A stretch of 64,000 nucleotides of DNA from Pseudochrobactrum kiredjianiae (GTDB taxonomy: Bacteria; Pseudomonadota; Alphaproteobacteria; Rhizobiales; Rhizobiaceae), in NCBI RefSeq assembly GCF_030362795.1, contig NZ_JAUCBM010000001.1, positions 62,001-126,000 on the forward strand, read 5' to 3'. Of this stretch, positions 25,117-34,828 are shown piece by piece (position 1 is the first letter of the stretch; every line of letters starts with the position of its first letter). The notes below the pieces were generated by a model, which was not told the DNA's origin, did not search any database, and saw only the letters and a list, made by a program, of their open reading frames with translations. The position numbers and the translations under genes were made by a program.

Positions 25117-26979
25117 TTAGTAAACGCGCGCTTTAGGCGCGATTTTTGCCAGACTGATACCACCGTCTTCTTCCTTGACCAGCGGGTCAAGATGAACAGG
25201 GCGGCTTCCAAGCGTAACCTTACCGTCTTCTGAGAGCCAGGACAGCGAATGCTTACGCCAGTTCACGTCATCACGATTCGGGAAATCCTCATGGGCATGG
25301 GCGCCACGGCTTTCCTTACGGGCTTCAGCGGCCACAACAGTGGTCATCGCATTCGCCATCAGGTTTTCCAGCTCCAGCGTTTCCATCAGATCGGAGTTCC
25401 AGATCAATGAACGATCGGTCACTTTGATATCCGGCATTTCTTTCCAGATTTCGGCCATACGTTCACAACCCTGCTTCAGGGATTCTGAGGTACGGAACAC
25501 AGCAGCATCTTCCTGCATGGTGCGCTGCATCTTTTCACGCAACACGGCAGTCGGTGTGCCGCCGTCAGCAAAACGCAGACGGTCGAAACGTTCCATGATC
25601 TTGTCGCAAGCAGCGAGATTCAGATCAGGAATTTTTGCATCACGGTCAATCACTTCACCGGCGCGGATTGCAGCCGCACGGCCAAATACCACGAGATCGA
25701 TCAGCGAGTTTGAACCGAGACGGTTTGCACCGTGAACGGACGCACAACCAGCTTCACCAACAGCCATCAGACCAGGCTGTACACGATCCGGATTTTCTTC
25801 GGTCGGGTTCAGCGCTTCACCCCAATAGTTGGTCGGCACGCCGCCCATATTGTAGTGAACAGTTGGCAGAACCGGAATAGGCTCTTTGGTCAGATCAACA
25901 CCGGCGAAAATCTTGGCGCTTTCCGAAATACCCGGCAGACGCTCATGCAGAATTGCCGGATCAAGATGATCCAGATGCAGATAGATGTGATCTTTGTTCT
26001 TGCCAACGCCGCGGCCTTCACGGATCTCAATGGTCATGCAGCGGGACACAACGTCACGCGATGCCAGATCTTTTGCCGAAGGTGCATAACGCTCCATGAA
26101 GCGCTCGCCCTCAGAATTCACCAGATAGCCGCCTTCACCGCGTGCGCCTTCAGTAATCAGGCAGCCTGCACCGTAAATACCGGTCGGGTGGAACTGAACA
26201 AATTCCATATCCTGCAAAGGCAAGCCGGCACGTGCAACCATACCGCCACCGTCACCGGTACAGGTATGGGCAGAGGTTGCCGAGAAATATGAACGACCAT
26301 AACCACCGGTCGCCAGAACCACCATTTTGGCAGTAAAGCGATGGATTGTACCATCATCCAGATTCCATGCCACAACGCCTGTGCAGACGCCGTCAGTCAT
26401 GATCAGATCAAGCGCAAAATATTCAATGAAGAACTGCGCATTGTTCTTAAGCGACTGGCCGTAAAGTGTGTGCAAAATCGCGTGACCGGTACGGTCAGCA
26501 GCCGCGCAAGTGCGCTGAACTGGCGGACCATCACCGTAGTTCTGCATGTGACCGCCGAACGGACGCTGATAAATTTTGCCTTCTTCGGTACGCGAAAATG
26601 GCACGCCGTAATGTTCCAGCTCATAAACCGCCGCAGGCGCTTCACGGGCGAGATATTCCATAGCGTCAGTATCACCGAGCCAGTCAGACCCTTTAACAGT
26701 GTCATACATATGCCACTGCCAGCTGTCCGGACCCATATTGGAAAGCGAAGCCGCAATACCGCCCTGCGCTGCAACCGTATGGGAGCGCGTCGGGAAAACC
26801 TTGGTAATACAGGCTGTTTTAAAGCCCTGCTCTGCCATACCCAGTGTTGCACGCAAGCCTGCACCACCGGCACCGACAACCACAACATCAAATTTGTGAT
26901 CGACAAAAGTATATTTGCTGCCGCTGGCAGCTTTGTCTTTACCGCTGCTATGAGCAGCTTTGTCTTTAGTTGTTGCCAT
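25117..26979 (-). CDS. sdhA: Succinate dehydrogenase flavoprotein subunit
   Basis: A 620-residue catalytic subunit. Residues from about 30 carry [18 protein letters not shown], then [16 protein letters not shown] with the FAD-linked histidine. [22 protein letters not shown] and the active-site arginine region [19 protein letters not shown] follow. The start at 26979 ([16 protein letters not shown]) gives a Lys/Ser-rich 25-residue extension; a longer ORF start at 27072 overlaps sdhD and is rejected. Second-last gene of the sdh operon, 8 bases after sdhD. Confidence 0.98.
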   Translation of the reverse strand: MATTKDKAAHSSGKDKAASGSKYTFVDHKFDVVVVGAGGAGLRATLGMAEQGFKTACITKVFPTRSHTVAAQGGIAASLSNMGPDSWQWHMYDTVKGSDWLGDTDAMEYLAREAPAAVYELEHYGVPFSRTEEGKIYQRPFGGHMQNYGDGPPVQRTCAAADRTGHAILHTLYGQSLKNNAQFFIEYFALDLIMTDGVCTGVVAWNLDDGTIHRFTAKMVVLATGGYGRSYFSATSAHTCTGDGGGMVARAGLPLQDMEFVQFHPTGIYGAGCLITEGARGEGGYLVNSEGERFMERYAPSAKDLASRDVVSRCMTIEIREGRGVGKNKDHIYLHLDHLDPAILHERLPGISESAKIFAGVDLTKEPIPVLPTVHYNMGGVPTNYWGEALNPTEENPDRVQPGLMAVGEAGCASVHGANRLGSNSLIDLVVFGRAAAIRAGEVIDRDAKIPDLNLAACDKIMERFDRLRFADGGTPTAVLREKMQRTMQEDAAVFRTSESLKQGCERMAEIWKEMPDIKVTDRSLIWNSDLMETLELENLMANAMTTVVAAEARKESRGAHAHEDFPNRDDVNWRKHSLSWLSEDGKVTLGSRPVHLDPLVKEEDGGISLAKIAPKARVY

Positions 26980-26987
26980 TTGGCCTA

Positions 26988-27371
26988 TCAACCTCCGAAG
27001 CTGAGCTTGAGGATTGCAAAAACACTCGCGCCACCAACAACAATCGCAAAGAAGGTGTTGAGCATAACGCAAACAATCTTCAGGCCTTCGCCATGAATAT
27101 AATCTTCGATAATAACCTGCATGCCCAAGCGCATGTGATAAACACCGGTCAGAACAAACAGTGCCATAACAATCGCATTAAACGGATGGGCGATTGCAGC
27201 GCGGACTTCTGCATAATCTGCACCATTGAGGCAGATGAGCAAGCCGACAAAGTAAATCACCAGCGGCACCAGTGCGACTGCACTCATACGCTGGGTCCAG
27301 AAATGTCCGGTTCCTTCCTTGGCAGAACCAAGGCCGCGAACCTTACCCAGAGGGGTACGCATATCTTGCAT
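26988..27371 (-). CDS. sdhD: Succinate dehydrogenase membrane anchor subunit
   Basis: A 127-residue protein with three membrane spans. The N-terminal motif [20 protein letters not shown] and [13 protein letters not shown] (quinone-site region) are typical of alphaproteobacterial SdhD, and the heme-ligand histidine is in [14 protein letters not shown]. The start at 27371 matches family length; the ORF start at 27407 overlaps sdhC. Lies 13 bases after sdhC. Confidence 0.95.
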   Translation of the reverse strand: MQDMRTPLGKVRGLGSAKEGTGHFWTQRMSAVALVPLVIYFVGLLICLNGADYAEVRAAIAHPFNAIVMALFVLTGVYHMRLGMQVIIEDYIHGEGLKIVCVMLNTFFAIVVGGASVFAILKLSFGG

Positions 27372-27384
27372 AATGTCTGTCCTC

Positions 27385-27786
27385 TCAGCGCAGGCTGTAA
27401 GCAACAACCCAGATCAGGATTGTCGCAATTACGGAAAACACCACAGTTGCCCAAGCAATTTTGCTGGCTGTGTGTTTTTCAAGTCCTGCGCCCATATCCC
27501 AGATGAAATGACGGATACCGCCCGCCAGATGCTGCATCAGTGCCCATGTGTAGCCGAACAGCACAAGCTGTCCTACCCAGGAGCCGAACAGGCCATTGAC
27601 GAAATTAAAGCAGTCTTCACTGACCGCTGCGGAAATCAGCCAAACGGCAAGTAATACAGTGCCGAAATAAAGAGCGCCGCCGGTAATACGGTGAATAATC
27701 GACGTCGTCATGGTAATTGCCGGTTTGTAAATCGACAAATGCGGTGACAGCGGGCGCTGGCTTTTGACTATTGGTCTTGTTGTCAT
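27385..27786 (-). CDS. sdhC: Succinate dehydrogenase cytochrome b556 subunit
   Basis: A 133-residue three-span membrane anchor. RPLSPHLSIYKPAITMTTSI and HRITG are the SdhC signature, and the heme-ligand histidine is in MQHLAGGIRHFIWD. The ATG at 27786 has AGGA seven bases upstream and is preferred to a start 12 codons earlier. First gene of the sdh operon; its 5' region carries a long perfect inverted repeat. Confidence 0.96.
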   Translation of the reverse strand: MTTRPIVKSQRPLSPHLSIYKPAITMTTSIIHRITGGALYFGTVLLAVWLISAAVSEDCFNFVNGLFGSWVGQLVLFGYTWALMQHLAGGIRHFIWDMGAGLEKHTASKIAWATVVFSVIATILIWVVAYSLR

Positions 27787-27870
27787 AGCTATCCTGGTAA
27801 AAGTTACCGATAAACAGGCCACATTAAATAAGCCGGTACTCCGGCAAAATTCAGGATCTGTTCATGCCCA

Positions 27871-27922
27871 ACAGAGTTTTCTTGTATGATGCTCCTACGA
27901 ACATCATACAAGAAAACTCTGT
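27871..27922. repeat. Perfect 21-bp inverted repeat upstream of sdhC
   Basis: ACAGAGTTTTCTTGTATGATG (in two parts: ACAGAGTTTTC and TTGTATGATG) at 27871-27891 pairs exactly with 27902-27922; the loop is 10 bases. It lies 85 bases before the sdhC start. It could be a terminator for upstream transcription, an operator (the TTGTATGATG half is GntR-like in appearance), or a mobile-element relic. Confidence 0.8.
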
Positions 27923-27967
27923 CATAATAACATGCTGCACAAGTGCTGTAGCTGAATGCTCAGAACC

Positions 27968-28033
27968 GCGCAGTAGAGCGAATACGGCCAAGATCGTTTA
28001 AAGGACGACCATGTTAGGGCTTATCTACTGCGC
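27968..28033. repeat. Inverted repeat GCGCAGTAGA / TCTACTGCGC with inner hairpin
   Basis: Arms at 27968-27977 and 28024-28033 are exact. Inside, GATCGT (about 27992) can pair with ACGACC downstream, giving a branched structure. The GTAGAGCG start resembles the ends of the palindromic elements elsewhere in the window, so it may be a diverged relative, or a small structured RNA. Confidence 0.5.
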
Positions 28034-28214
28034 TTTTGTCACCACGTCAAAGTCACAACCATGCGACCAGCCATGCAATTAGTCGCACCTGAGCAGAGAG
28101 ATGACGTTTTAAACGGTTTTATACGGGCTATTTCCAGACATCTGTCTGAAAAATAAAATCCGGCGGCAGAGAAATTGTCCTGAATATGAACCGCCGGACA
28201 GCATATCCGCGTAT

Positions 28215-28682
28215 TTATTGTAAATGCGGTGCGAAACGAATCACAAAACTACTCCAGTCAGCAGTCGTTGCCATTTGCTCATAGAGCTTGCGGCCATCTT
28301 CCGGCTGGCGCGGTGCATTGAGTGCCAGTTTGCTCCATGTACGCTCTTCGGCCTTGTCGGCCAGCACGTCGATCAGCGCTTTGGCGATGCCCTTTTTGCG
28401 ATGGTCATGATGCACATAAATATGATCGACCTGCCCTGCACGCATACCGGAAACCGGCTCCGGCAGATCATAGAAAATCACAAAGCCGACCAGCACACCA
28501 TCAATACGGGCACCAAGCAATTCGGCACTGCGATCCTGCAACAGTTTTTCCGCATAATATTCATCCGGCCGACGCGGCGCCCCGCGCTTCAGCGCCTGCG
28601 CATAGTCGGCCAGCAAAGGGGCAAGTTCACGGGCATCACGTAAGTGAAGCAGCGAAATATCAATAGCGTGATCCTGTGTCAT
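28215..28682 (-). CDS. GNAT-family N-acetyltransferase
   Basis: A 155-residue acetyltransferase. The acetyl-CoA binding motif is YVHHDHRKKGIAKALID (Q/R-x-x-G-x-A form, about residues 87-103), preceded by QVDHIYV and followed by LALNAPRQPEDGRKLYE. The ATG at 28682 is chosen for its AAGGGG site; the longer ORF has none. The acceptor is unknown. Downstream lies the sdh upstream region; upstream is a tandem pair of repeat elements. Confidence 0.87.
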   Translation of the reverse strand: MTQDHAIDISLLHLRDARELAPLLADYAQALKRGAPRRPDEYYAEKLLQDRSAELLGARIDGVLVGFVIFYDLPEPVSGMRAGQVDHIYVHHDHRKKGIAKALIDVLADKAEERTWSKLALNAPRQPEDGRKLYEQMATTADWSSFVIRFAPHLQ

Positions 28683-28737
28683 GATAGTTTCCCCTTTGAG
28701 ACTATAAAGCAGACTAACTGCTTCTTTTAAAAACACC

Positions 28738-28841
28738 AGAGCATGTCGCAGCTAAATGGACTCATTTAGCGTTCGCGAACATGCGACAATCAAAAAAATC
28801 TAGAGCGAGCTTAGTGGATACGATTAAACGCGACACGCTCT
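28738..28841. repeat. Palindromic element B, first tandem copy
   Basis: 104 bp from AGAGCATGTCGC to the CGCTCT end. The first half is a hairpin with inner arms GCTAAATG / CATTTAGC and outer arms TCGC / GCGA. The second half is TCTAGAGCGAGCTTAGTGG...GATTAAACGCGACACGCTCT, almost identical to copy two. Confidence 0.85.
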
Positions 28842-28946
28842 AGAGCATTTCACAGTCAAGTTGAATCAACTTGACGTCGTGATAATGCGACAACTAAAGA
28901 ATCTAGAGCGAGCTGAGTGGGTACGATTAAACGCGACACGCTCTAG
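28842..28946. repeat. Palindromic element B, second tandem copy
   Basis: 105 bp. The second half (from TCTAGAGCGAGC) matches copy one with about two changes. The first-half hairpin has quite different arms, GTCAAGTT / AACTTGAC inside TCAC / GTGA, yet pairs as well as copy one. Confidence 0.85.
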
Positions 28947-28976
28947 TCCAATCAGTGCTGTTTTAGCTGAAAAGAA

Positions 28977-29013
28977 AAACCCGCCCATTGATCTTACGCA
29001 ATGGACGGGTTTT
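28977..29013 (-). terminator. Bidirectional terminator after leuC
   Basis: AAAACCCGCCCATTG / CAATGGACGGGTTTT with one mismatch and an 8-base loop. The minus strand runs into TTTTTCTTTT and the plus strand into TTTTATTTTTTT. It lies 22 bases after the leuC stop. Confidence 0.88.
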
Positions 29014-29035
29014 ATTTTTTTAAAAGCTGAAAAGC

Positions 29036-30445
29036 TTAATGCCAGTCGCGGATATCAACAAAGTGCCCCGCCACAGCTGCGGCGGCGGCCATTGCAGGCG
29101 ATACCAGATGGGTACGACCTTTAAAGCCCTGACGGCCTTCAAAGTTACGGTTTGAAGTAGATGCGCAACGCTCCCCCGGCGCCAATCGGTCATCATTCAT
29201 TGCCAGACACATCGAGCAACCCGGCTCGCGCCAGTCAAAGCCTGCTTCGATGAAAATCTTGTCCAGACCTTCAGCTTCAGCCATTTCTTTGACAAGGCCG
29301 GAACCCGGCACGATCATCGCGCTGACAGTGGAGGCAACCTTTTTGCCTTCAACCATACGTGCGGCATCGCGCAAATCTTCAATACGGCCATTGGTGCAGG
29401 AGCCGATAAAGACGCGGTCAATCGTAATATCAGTGATCTTGGTACCAGGCTTCAGATCCATATATTCCAGCGCACGCCATTTCGATGAACGCTTGGTATC
29501 ATCCTGAATATCATCAGGGTTAGGCACCACATCGGTCACAAAAACCACGTCTTCCGGTGAAGAACCCCATGTGACAACCGGTGAGATTTCAGCGGCATTT
29601 AGAGTCACAACCTTGTCGAAATGCGCACCTTCATCAGTGTTCAAGGTCTTCCAATACGTCATGGCCTGCTCAAGCTGCTCGCCCTTAGGCGCGCGCGGCT
29701 TGCCACGAATATAATCAAAAGTCGTCTGATCCGGTGCGATCAGACCAGCGCGTGCGCCACCTTCAATCGACATATTACAGACCGTCATACGGCCTTCCAT
29801 GCTCAATGAGGTGATTGCATCACCGGCATATTCGATAACATAACCGGTACCGCCAGCGGTGCCGATTTTACCGATGATCGCCAGTGTAATGTCTTTGGCG
29901 GTCACGCCTGATGCCAGCTTACCATCCACACGCACCAGCATGTTTTTGGCTTTTTTCTGGATCAAGGTTTGGGTGGCCAGCACATGTTCCACTTCGGATG
30001 TGCCGATACCATGTGCTAACGAACCAAAAGCACCGTGGGTTGATGTGTGGCTGTCGCCGCAAACAATGGTCATGCCCGGCAGGGTAAAACCCTGTTCAGG
30101 ACCGACAATATGGACAACGCCCTGACGCTTATCGCGCTCGGAATAATATTCAACGCCGAACTCGGCCGCATTTTTAGCCAGAGCTTCAACCTGAATGCGG
30201 CTTTCTTCGTTCTTGATGCCGTTGATACGATCCGCCGAGGTTGGCACGTTATGGTCAACAACAGCCAGTGTGCGTTCCGGATGACGCACTTTGCGGCCAG
30301 CCATGCGCAGACCTTCAAAAGCCTGAGGGCTGGTCACTTCATGCACAAGATGGCGATCAATATAAAGCAGGCAGGTACCGTCATCCTGCTGATCTACCAG
30401 ATGATCGTCCCAGATCTTGTCATAGAGTGTACGCGGCGCGCTCAT
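29036..30445 (-). CDS. leuC: 3-isopropylmalate dehydratase large subunit
   Basis: A 469-residue aconitase-family subunit that, with LeuD, converts 2- to 3-isopropylmalate in leucine synthesis. 4Fe-4S ligands are [13 protein letters not shown] and the [11 protein letters not shown] pair. [25 protein letters not shown] and [16 protein letters not shown] are further family blocks. The ATG at 30445 ([12 protein letters not shown]) fits the usual length. leuD is not in the window, as is common when the subunits are split in Rhizobiales. Confidence 0.97.
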   Translation of the reverse strand: MSAPRTLYDKIWDDHLVDQQDDGTCLLYIDRHLVHEVTSPQAFEGLRMAGRKVRHPERTLAVVDHNVPTSADRINGIKNEESRIQVEALAKNAAEFGVEYYSERDKRQGVVHIVGPEQGFTLPGMTIVCGDSHTSTHGAFGSLAHGIGTSEVEHVLATQTLIQKKAKNMLVRVDGKLASGVTAKDITLAIIGKIGTAGGTGYVIEYAGDAITSLSMEGRMTVCNMSIEGGARAGLIAPDQTTFDYIRGKPRAPKGEQLEQAMTYWKTLNTDEGAHFDKVVTLNAAEISPVVTWGSSPEDVVFVTDVVPNPDDIQDDTKRSSKWRALEYMDLKPGTKITDITIDRVFIGSCTNGRIEDLRDAARMVEGKKVASTVSAMIVPGSGLVKEMAEAEGLDKIFIEAGFDWREPGCSMCLAMNDDRLAPGERCASTSNRNFEGRQGFKGRTHLVSPAMAAAAAVAGHFVDIRDWH

Positions 30446-30628
30446 GGGTCTTGTTATCCTTTGCAAGCGTTCTGCAGCCTTAGCCTCCCGGCAATCATAG
30501 CACTACAGAACCGATATGATTATGGTTCATATGCACCTGCCACGCGATTTCGTCAAGAAATGACAAGCGTAACAGGGTGTCGCAGCAAGATTATTACCAA
30601 AGCGGCATTTAATCTTTGCAAAAAGAAA

Positions 30629-30652
30629 AGGGCGGCCATTGAGGCCGCCCTT
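30629..30652 (-). terminator. Intrinsic terminator of rplS
   Basis: GGGCGGCC-TCAAT-GGCCGCCC followed by TTTTCTTTTTGC on the minus strand, 37 bases after the rplS stop. Confidence 0.88.
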
Positions 30653-30688
30653 ATCAATTGAAATTCAAAAAATCGTAACTGGCAGAAA

Positions 30689-31126
30689 TTATTCTGCAGC
30701 TGCAGCCTTAGCAGCAGCATCACGCTCAGCAGCGCGCTTGTCTGCTTCACGTTCAGCTTTCGAACGATTGTCTTTTTTCTCAACGATACGGGCAGCCTTA
30801 CCTGTAAGACCACGAAGGTAGTAAAGTTTCGCACGACGTACTTTACCGCGACGAACAACTTCAACGCCTTCAACCAGCGGAGAATAAACAGGGAATACGC
30901 GCTCTACACCTTCGCCGTAAGAAATCTTACGAACGGTGAAGCTTTCCTGCAGGCCTGCGCCTGAACGGGCAATGCAAACGCCTTCGTAAGCCTGTACACG
31001 TGTACGTGTGCCTTCAGTTACGCGTACGAGAACGCGAACAGTGTCACCGGCGTCGAAAACAGGCAGAACGCGCTTTTCAGAAATTTTTGCAATCTGTTCA
31101 GCTTCAAGCTGCTTAATAATGTTCAT
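30689..31126 (-). CDS. rplS: 50S ribosomal protein L19
   Basis: A 145-residue protein: [56 protein letters not shown] and [20 protein letters not shown] are the L19 landmarks. The C-terminal 25 residues are a Lys/Arg/Ala/Glu extension usual in Rhizobiales. It ends the rimM-trmD-DUF4260-rplS group, although a 212-base gap before it leaves room for its own promoter. Confidence 0.98.
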   Translation of the reverse strand: MNIIKQLEAEQIAKISEKRVLPVFDAGDTVRVLVRVTEGTRTRVQAYEGVCIARSGAGLQESFTVRKISYGEGVERVFPVYSPLVEGVEVVRRGKVRRAKLYYLRGLTGKAARIVEKKDNRSKAEREADKRAAERDAAAKAAAAE

Positions 31127-31338
31127 AGTTTTATTCCTTCTGATTCTTCTCGAACAGTCAGAGCGCTATCACTTGCAAAACAGTCTTTGCCGTCATGCTA
31201 TGCCGTAAAGGCAGGAGCGGTTTCACTACTCATTGATTTCAGGTCAACGAAAATTGGATTTCAGGAAATCCCGAAATGTGAGGCGGCAATACACCATTAC
31301 CGCCTGTGAATCAACTCACCTCTGCAAGAAGTTCTGAT

Positions 31339-31695
31339 TCAATTGAGCCCTATGCGCCCCAGATGCGTATCGTGAAACGCTGAGGCATATTTCAGTCCGT
31401 AGCCCAGCATCCGGTCGAATGCGATATGCCCTGCCCAGATCAGCACATAAGGCCACAGCCAGTTCTGCCCTGACAAATGCATCAACAGACCGAGCGCGGC
31501 AACGCCCAGAAAGCTATGACCTGCATTATAGACCAGCGCACCGGCGCGATTGCCAAACGCATAGCCAGCCATTGTCAGGTCAGGCACCAGAAACAACAAC
31601 ACAAACCACCACCAGCTCGCACCGCTTTGCCCATAAAGCCACAAAACAAGCAGAAAAACAGCCGCATATTCCGCGCGTCTCAGAATCTGCATCAT
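31339..31695 (-). CDS. DUF4260 family membrane protein
   Basis: A 118-residue protein with three to four membrane spans ([53 protein letters not shown]). [12 protein letters not shown] and [14 protein letters not shown] are the DUF4260 signature; function unknown. The ATG at 31695 overlaps the trmD stop by ATGA, so it is coupled to trmD. It is an unusual insertion into the rimM-trmD-rplS ribosome/tRNA cluster. Confidence 0.82.
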   Translation of the reverse strand: MMQILRRAEYAAVFLLVLWLYGQSGASWWWFVLLFLVPDLTMAGYAFGNRAGALVYNAGHSFLGVAALGLLMHLSGQNWLWPYVLIWAGHIAFDRMLGYGLKYASAFHDTHLGRIGLN

Positions 31696-32387
31696 TTGCT
31701 CCTGTTCTGATAAGCCTCCCACAGATCGGGGCGGCGTTCACGGGTAATGCGCTTTGCTTCTTCCAGCCGCCACTGATCGACAGCTTTATGATTACCGGAC
31801 GTCAACACAGTCGGAATAGAGCGGCCTTCCCATTCCTGCGGGCGGGTATAATGCGGATGCTCAAGCAGGCCGGTTTCAAAACTCTCGGTTTCACCGGATT
31901 CATGATTGCCCATTACCCCCGGAATTAAGCGAACAATAGCATCAAGCAGCACAATTGCGCCGGTTTCACCGCCAGAGAGAATATAATCTCCGACCGAGAC
32001 TTCCATCAGATTGCGCGCTTCAATAACCCGTTCGTCCACGCCCTCAAAGCGCCCGCAGAGAATCACTGCGCCCTCGCCTTGCGCCAGTTCGCGCACCAGA
32101 TCCTGTGTCAGCGGCCTCCCACGCGGGCTCATCAGAATACGCGGGCGGTTGTCCTGCTCTAAACTGTCGAGCGCTCTGGCCACAACATCCGGCTTCATTA
32201 CCATACCGGCACTGCCGCCAGCCGGTGTATCATCAACCATCCGGTGTTTATCGGGCGCAAAATCTCTGATCTGCACAGTTTCGAGCTGCCATTTATCATC
32301 GCGCAAAGCGCGCCCTGCAAGTGCAGTACCCAGCGGCCCCGGAAACATTTCAGGATAAAGGGTCAGAACAGAAGCTTTGAAACTCAT
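31692..32387 (-). CDS. trmD: tRNA (guanine-N1)-methyltransferase
   Basis: A 231-residue SPOUT-class enzyme that makes m1G37 in tRNAs reading CNN/GGG codons and so prevents +1 frameshifts. The trefoil-knot region [20 protein letters not shown] is clear, with [14 protein letters not shown] and the [18 protein letters not shown] loop. The ATG at 32387 overlaps the rimM stop by one base (TAATG) and the stop overlaps the DUF4260 start. A start four codons earlier is less likely. Confidence 0.97.
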   Translation of the reverse strand: MSFKASVLTLYPEMFPGPLGTALAGRALRDDKWQLETVQIRDFAPDKHRMVDDTPAGGSAGMVMKPDVVARALDSLEQDNRPRILMSPRGRPLTQDLVRELAQGEGAVILCGRFEGVDERVIEARNLMEVSVGDYILSGGETGAIVLLDAIVRLIPGVMGNHESGETESFETGLLEHPHYTRPQEWEGRSIPTVLTSGNHKAVDQWRLEEAKRITRERRPDLWEAYQNRSK

Positions 32388-33022
32388 TATCGCGCCCATC
32401 CGTCATCATCTGTTTCAAGCGCATCACCAGCATCGCCTTCATCATCGCCCGTTTCGTCAGAGGATGTTGAACCATCATCAACTAGACCGGCTGCCAGCGG
32501 ATCAATCAGGATAGCGCCTTCTGCCATCAGGATTTCAGGCACAGAAACCAAGGTGAACGGGATCAAAACCGGCTTTTTGCCGCTTTCTTTAATTTCCAAA
32601 ACGTCACCGCCGCCGAAATTAAATACGGCTGAGACTTTGCCGTAAATCGTGCCTTCACGGTCACGCACGGTCAAACCAATCAGATCAGTATAATAAAATT
32701 CGTCTTCGTCGAGATCCTGCGGCAGTTGCGCATGATCCACATAAAGCTCTTTACCGTTCAGCGCTTCCGCCGCATTGCGGTCCTCCACACCGGCAAAGCG
32801 CACAACCACAACCGTTTTGCTCGGGCGGATCGTCAGGATTTCATAGCTTTTGCCGGATGCATCATAGAGCAGACCATAGGAGCCCAGATCCAGCGGATCG
32901 CCGGTATAGGTTTTAACACGCACTTCCCCTTTGATGCCATGGGCAGCACCAATAACGGCGAGCTGAACCGGATTATCAAGATTTGCAACCTTCACAGGGC
33001 TGCCTTTTTTCTGAGAAGACAT
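32387..33022 (-). CDS. rimM: 16S rRNA processing protein RimM
   Basis: A 211-residue 30S maturation factor that binds S19. The N-terminal RimM domain reads [19 protein letters not shown], and the PRC-barrel follows with [14 protein letters not shown] and [16 protein letters not shown], then VLIPFT. The last 30 residues are a Ser/Asp/Glu tail. In relatives ffh and rpsP lie directly upstream. Here the upstream neighbour is the divergent xerC, so the usual cluster is broken at this point. Confidence 0.94.
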   Translation of the reverse strand: MSSQKKGSPVKVANLDNPVQLAVIGAAHGIKGEVRVKTYTGDPLDLGSYGLLYDASGKSYEILTIRPSKTVVVVRFAGVEDRNAAEALNGKELYVDHAQLPQDLDEDEFYYTDLIGLTVRDREGTIYGKVSAVFNFGGGDVLEIKESGKKPVLIPFTLVSVPEILMAEGAILIDPLAAGLVDDGSTSSDETGDDEGDAGDALETDDDGWAR

Positions 33023-33114
33023 GAAAAACCTTAAACTGTGGACGGCAACGGTTCCGTAACCTGACCATGAGAAACTCTATTTTTATTAAGATAACCGGAT
33101 TATAGATTCAATCC

Positions 33115-34095
33115 ATGCAAACAGCCAAAACAGAAACATCTAAAGCGGAATTTCTGATTATCGCCGCGCCGGACCTTAATCAGGCACGCCAGGACTGGCT
33201 CGGAAGTTTAGCCAACAGCCGCAGACTGGCAGCACATACGCTGAATGCTTATGAGCGCGACAGCCGACAGTTCCTGCACTTTATGACAAGTCATCTAGGC
33301 ACACCACCCGCATTAAAAGACGTGTCGGAGCTACGCGTTTCAGACTTGCGCTCCTATCTGGCATCGCGCCGTAATGATGGTGCGGGTGCGCGGACTCTCG
33401 GGCGCGGTCTGGCCGGTGTACGCTCATTGCTGCGTTATCTTGAAAAGCAGGGACTGGCGAATGCAGCCGGTGCCAGCGCGATCCGCGCGCCGCGCCAGCC
33501 AAAATCACTGCCAAAACCATTGACGGCAGACGCAGCTTTGCGGGTTGTGGACACACAGCAGCAACTGGCCGAGGAGCCGTGGATTGCTGCACGCAATGCC
33601 GCCGTTCTCACCTTGCTTTATGGTTGCGGTTTACGCATTTCTGAAGCGCTTGGCCTGACACCGGATGCGATAGCCGATACCACTGCCCGCTCTCTGACAA
33701 TTCAGGGTAAAGGCGGCAAGAGCCGTCTTGTACCGCTGCTGCCTGCCGTGCATCAGGCGATTGCTGAATATCGACGCCTCTGCCCGTTCCTTTTAAGTGA
33801 TGGTGTCCCCCTGTTTCGCGGCGCGAAAGGCGGCGCACTTCATGCAGGGATTATTCAGCGGGAAATGCAGAAAATGCGCTCGGCACTCAACCTGCCGGAA
33901 ACCGCAACACCTCATGCTTTGCGACACTCTTTTGCCACCCATCTGCTGGCACGTGGCGGTGATCTGCGCACGATTCAGGAACTGCTCGGCCATGCCAGCC
34001 TTTCCACCACACAGGTCTATACCGGCGTGGATACAGACCGCTTGCTGGAGATCTACGATAAAGCGCATCCCCGGGCGCGGCCCTCAAGCGCGTAA
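33115..34095 (+). CDS. xerC: Tyrosine recombinase XerC
   Basis: A 326-residue recombinase that resolves chromosome dimers at dif with XerD under FtsK control. The N-terminal core-binding SAM-like domain (about 20-120) precedes the catalytic domain with Arg in YGCGLRISEALGL, Lys in GKGGKSRLVPL, HALRHSFATHLL, the GHASLSTTQ histidine and Tyr in VYTGVD. The ending IYDKAHPRARP is XerC-like (XerD ends HHPRA), and the second recombinase at 63431 is XerD-like. The assignment of C rather than D is by sequence only. Upstream of aroK in the same direction. Confidence 0.88.
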   Translation: MQTAKTETSKAEFLIIAAPDLNQARQDWLGSLANSRRLAAHTLNAYERDSRQFLHFMTSHLGTPPALKDVSELRVSDLRSYLASRRNDGAGARTLGRGLAGVRSLLRYLEKQGLANAAGASAIRAPRQPKSLPKPLTADAALRVVDTQQQLAEEPWIAARNAAVLTLLYGCGLRISEALGLTPDAIADTTARSLTIQGKGGKSRLVPLLPAVHQAIAEYRRLCPFLLSDGVPLFRGAKGGALHAGIIQREMQKMRSALNLPETATPHALRHSFATHLLARGGDLRTIQELLGHASLSTTQVYTGVDTDRLLEIYDKAHPRARPSSA

Positions 34096-34204
34096 TCGTC
34101 AATAGCGGCAGAAAATCACTGATCTTTCTTGACAAGCTTGTGATCAGCAGCGATTGACTTGATCTAAGTGTTTCAAACGGAAGCACCGTCATGAGAAGAA
34201 GACG

Positions 34205-34813
34205 ATGCCGCACCAAAATAACAAAGCTGACCAGTCACACCTGCGCAGCCAAGCCGACGAAATCAAAGCCCTGCTGAACCAGCGTCCAGTGGTGCTGGTC
34301 GGGCTTATGGGAGCAGGAAAATCCACCATCGGCAAAAAAATGGCCGCAATGCTGGAATTGCCGTTTTACGATCTTGATACGGAAATCGAAAATGTTTCCC
34401 GTATGAGCGTTACAGAATTGTTTTCCTCTTACGGCGAGCCGGAATTCCGCGATCTTGAGCGCCGCGTTATGCAGCGTCTGCTGGAAGGCGGATCAATGAT
34501 CCTTGCCACCGGCGGCGGCGCTTTCATGAATGAACAGACCCGCGAGAATATTGCTGAAGCCGGTATCTCCCTGTGGCTCAATGCCGAGCTTGATGTATTG
34601 ATGGAGCGCGTACTGCGCCGTCACGACCGCCCGCTCCTGAAAAACGACGATCCCCGCGCAGTCATGCAGAAACTGATGACCGAGCGTTATCCGGTTTATG
34701 CCACCGCCGATCTGAGCATCATGTCGCGTGATGAAAAACGTGAAGTGATCGCACAGGAGGTCATTAATTTGCTGCTCAATCACTTACGCAAGACAGAACC
34801 CAACCAGGACTGA
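34205..34813 (+). CDS. aroK: Shikimate kinase
   Basis: A 202-residue NMP-kinase-fold enzyme that phosphorylates shikimate. Walker [13 protein letters not shown] (about residues 37-48), shikimate-binding DLDTEIE, and [13 protein letters not shown] with GGGAFM follow. A 30-residue N-terminal extension is present as in other Rhizobiales. It lies 15 bases before aroB, so the two form an operon of the shikimate pathway. Confidence 0.96.
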   Translation: MPHQNNKADQSHLRSQADEIKALLNQRPVVLVGLMGAGKSTIGKKMAAMLELPFYDLDTEIENVSRMSVTELFSSYGEPEFRDLERRVMQRLLEGGSMILATGGGAFMNEQTRENIAEAGISLWLNAELDVLMERVLRRHDRPLLKNDDPRAVMQKLMTERYPVYATADLSIMSRDEKREVIAQEVINLLLNHLRKTEPNQD

Positions 34814-34828
34814 ACACGAGTATCTCCC

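Larger units (their letters stand above)
27787..28214. other. 428-base gap upstream of sdhC with two inverted-repeat structures
   Basis: No convincing gene. It must hold the sdh promoter, but I cannot pick one with confidence. It carries a 21-bp perfect inverted repeat (27871-27922) and a second, more open inverted repeat (27968-28033). The rest shows no pattern I can name. Confidence 0.5.
28683..29035. other. Gap between GNAT and leuC: repeats and terminator only
   Basis: No gene seen. Almost the whole stretch is explained by two tandem palindromic elements (28738-28946) and the leuC terminator (28977-29013). Confidence 0.8.

Noticed and set aside
24287-25120. 277-codon plus-strand frame over sdhB
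   Set aside because: Complement of the iron-sulfur subunit coding sequence, and it even spans its terminator.
26341-27096. 251-codon plus-strand frame over sdhA
   Set aside because: Antisense to the conserved FAD-binding part of sdhA; no family resemblance.
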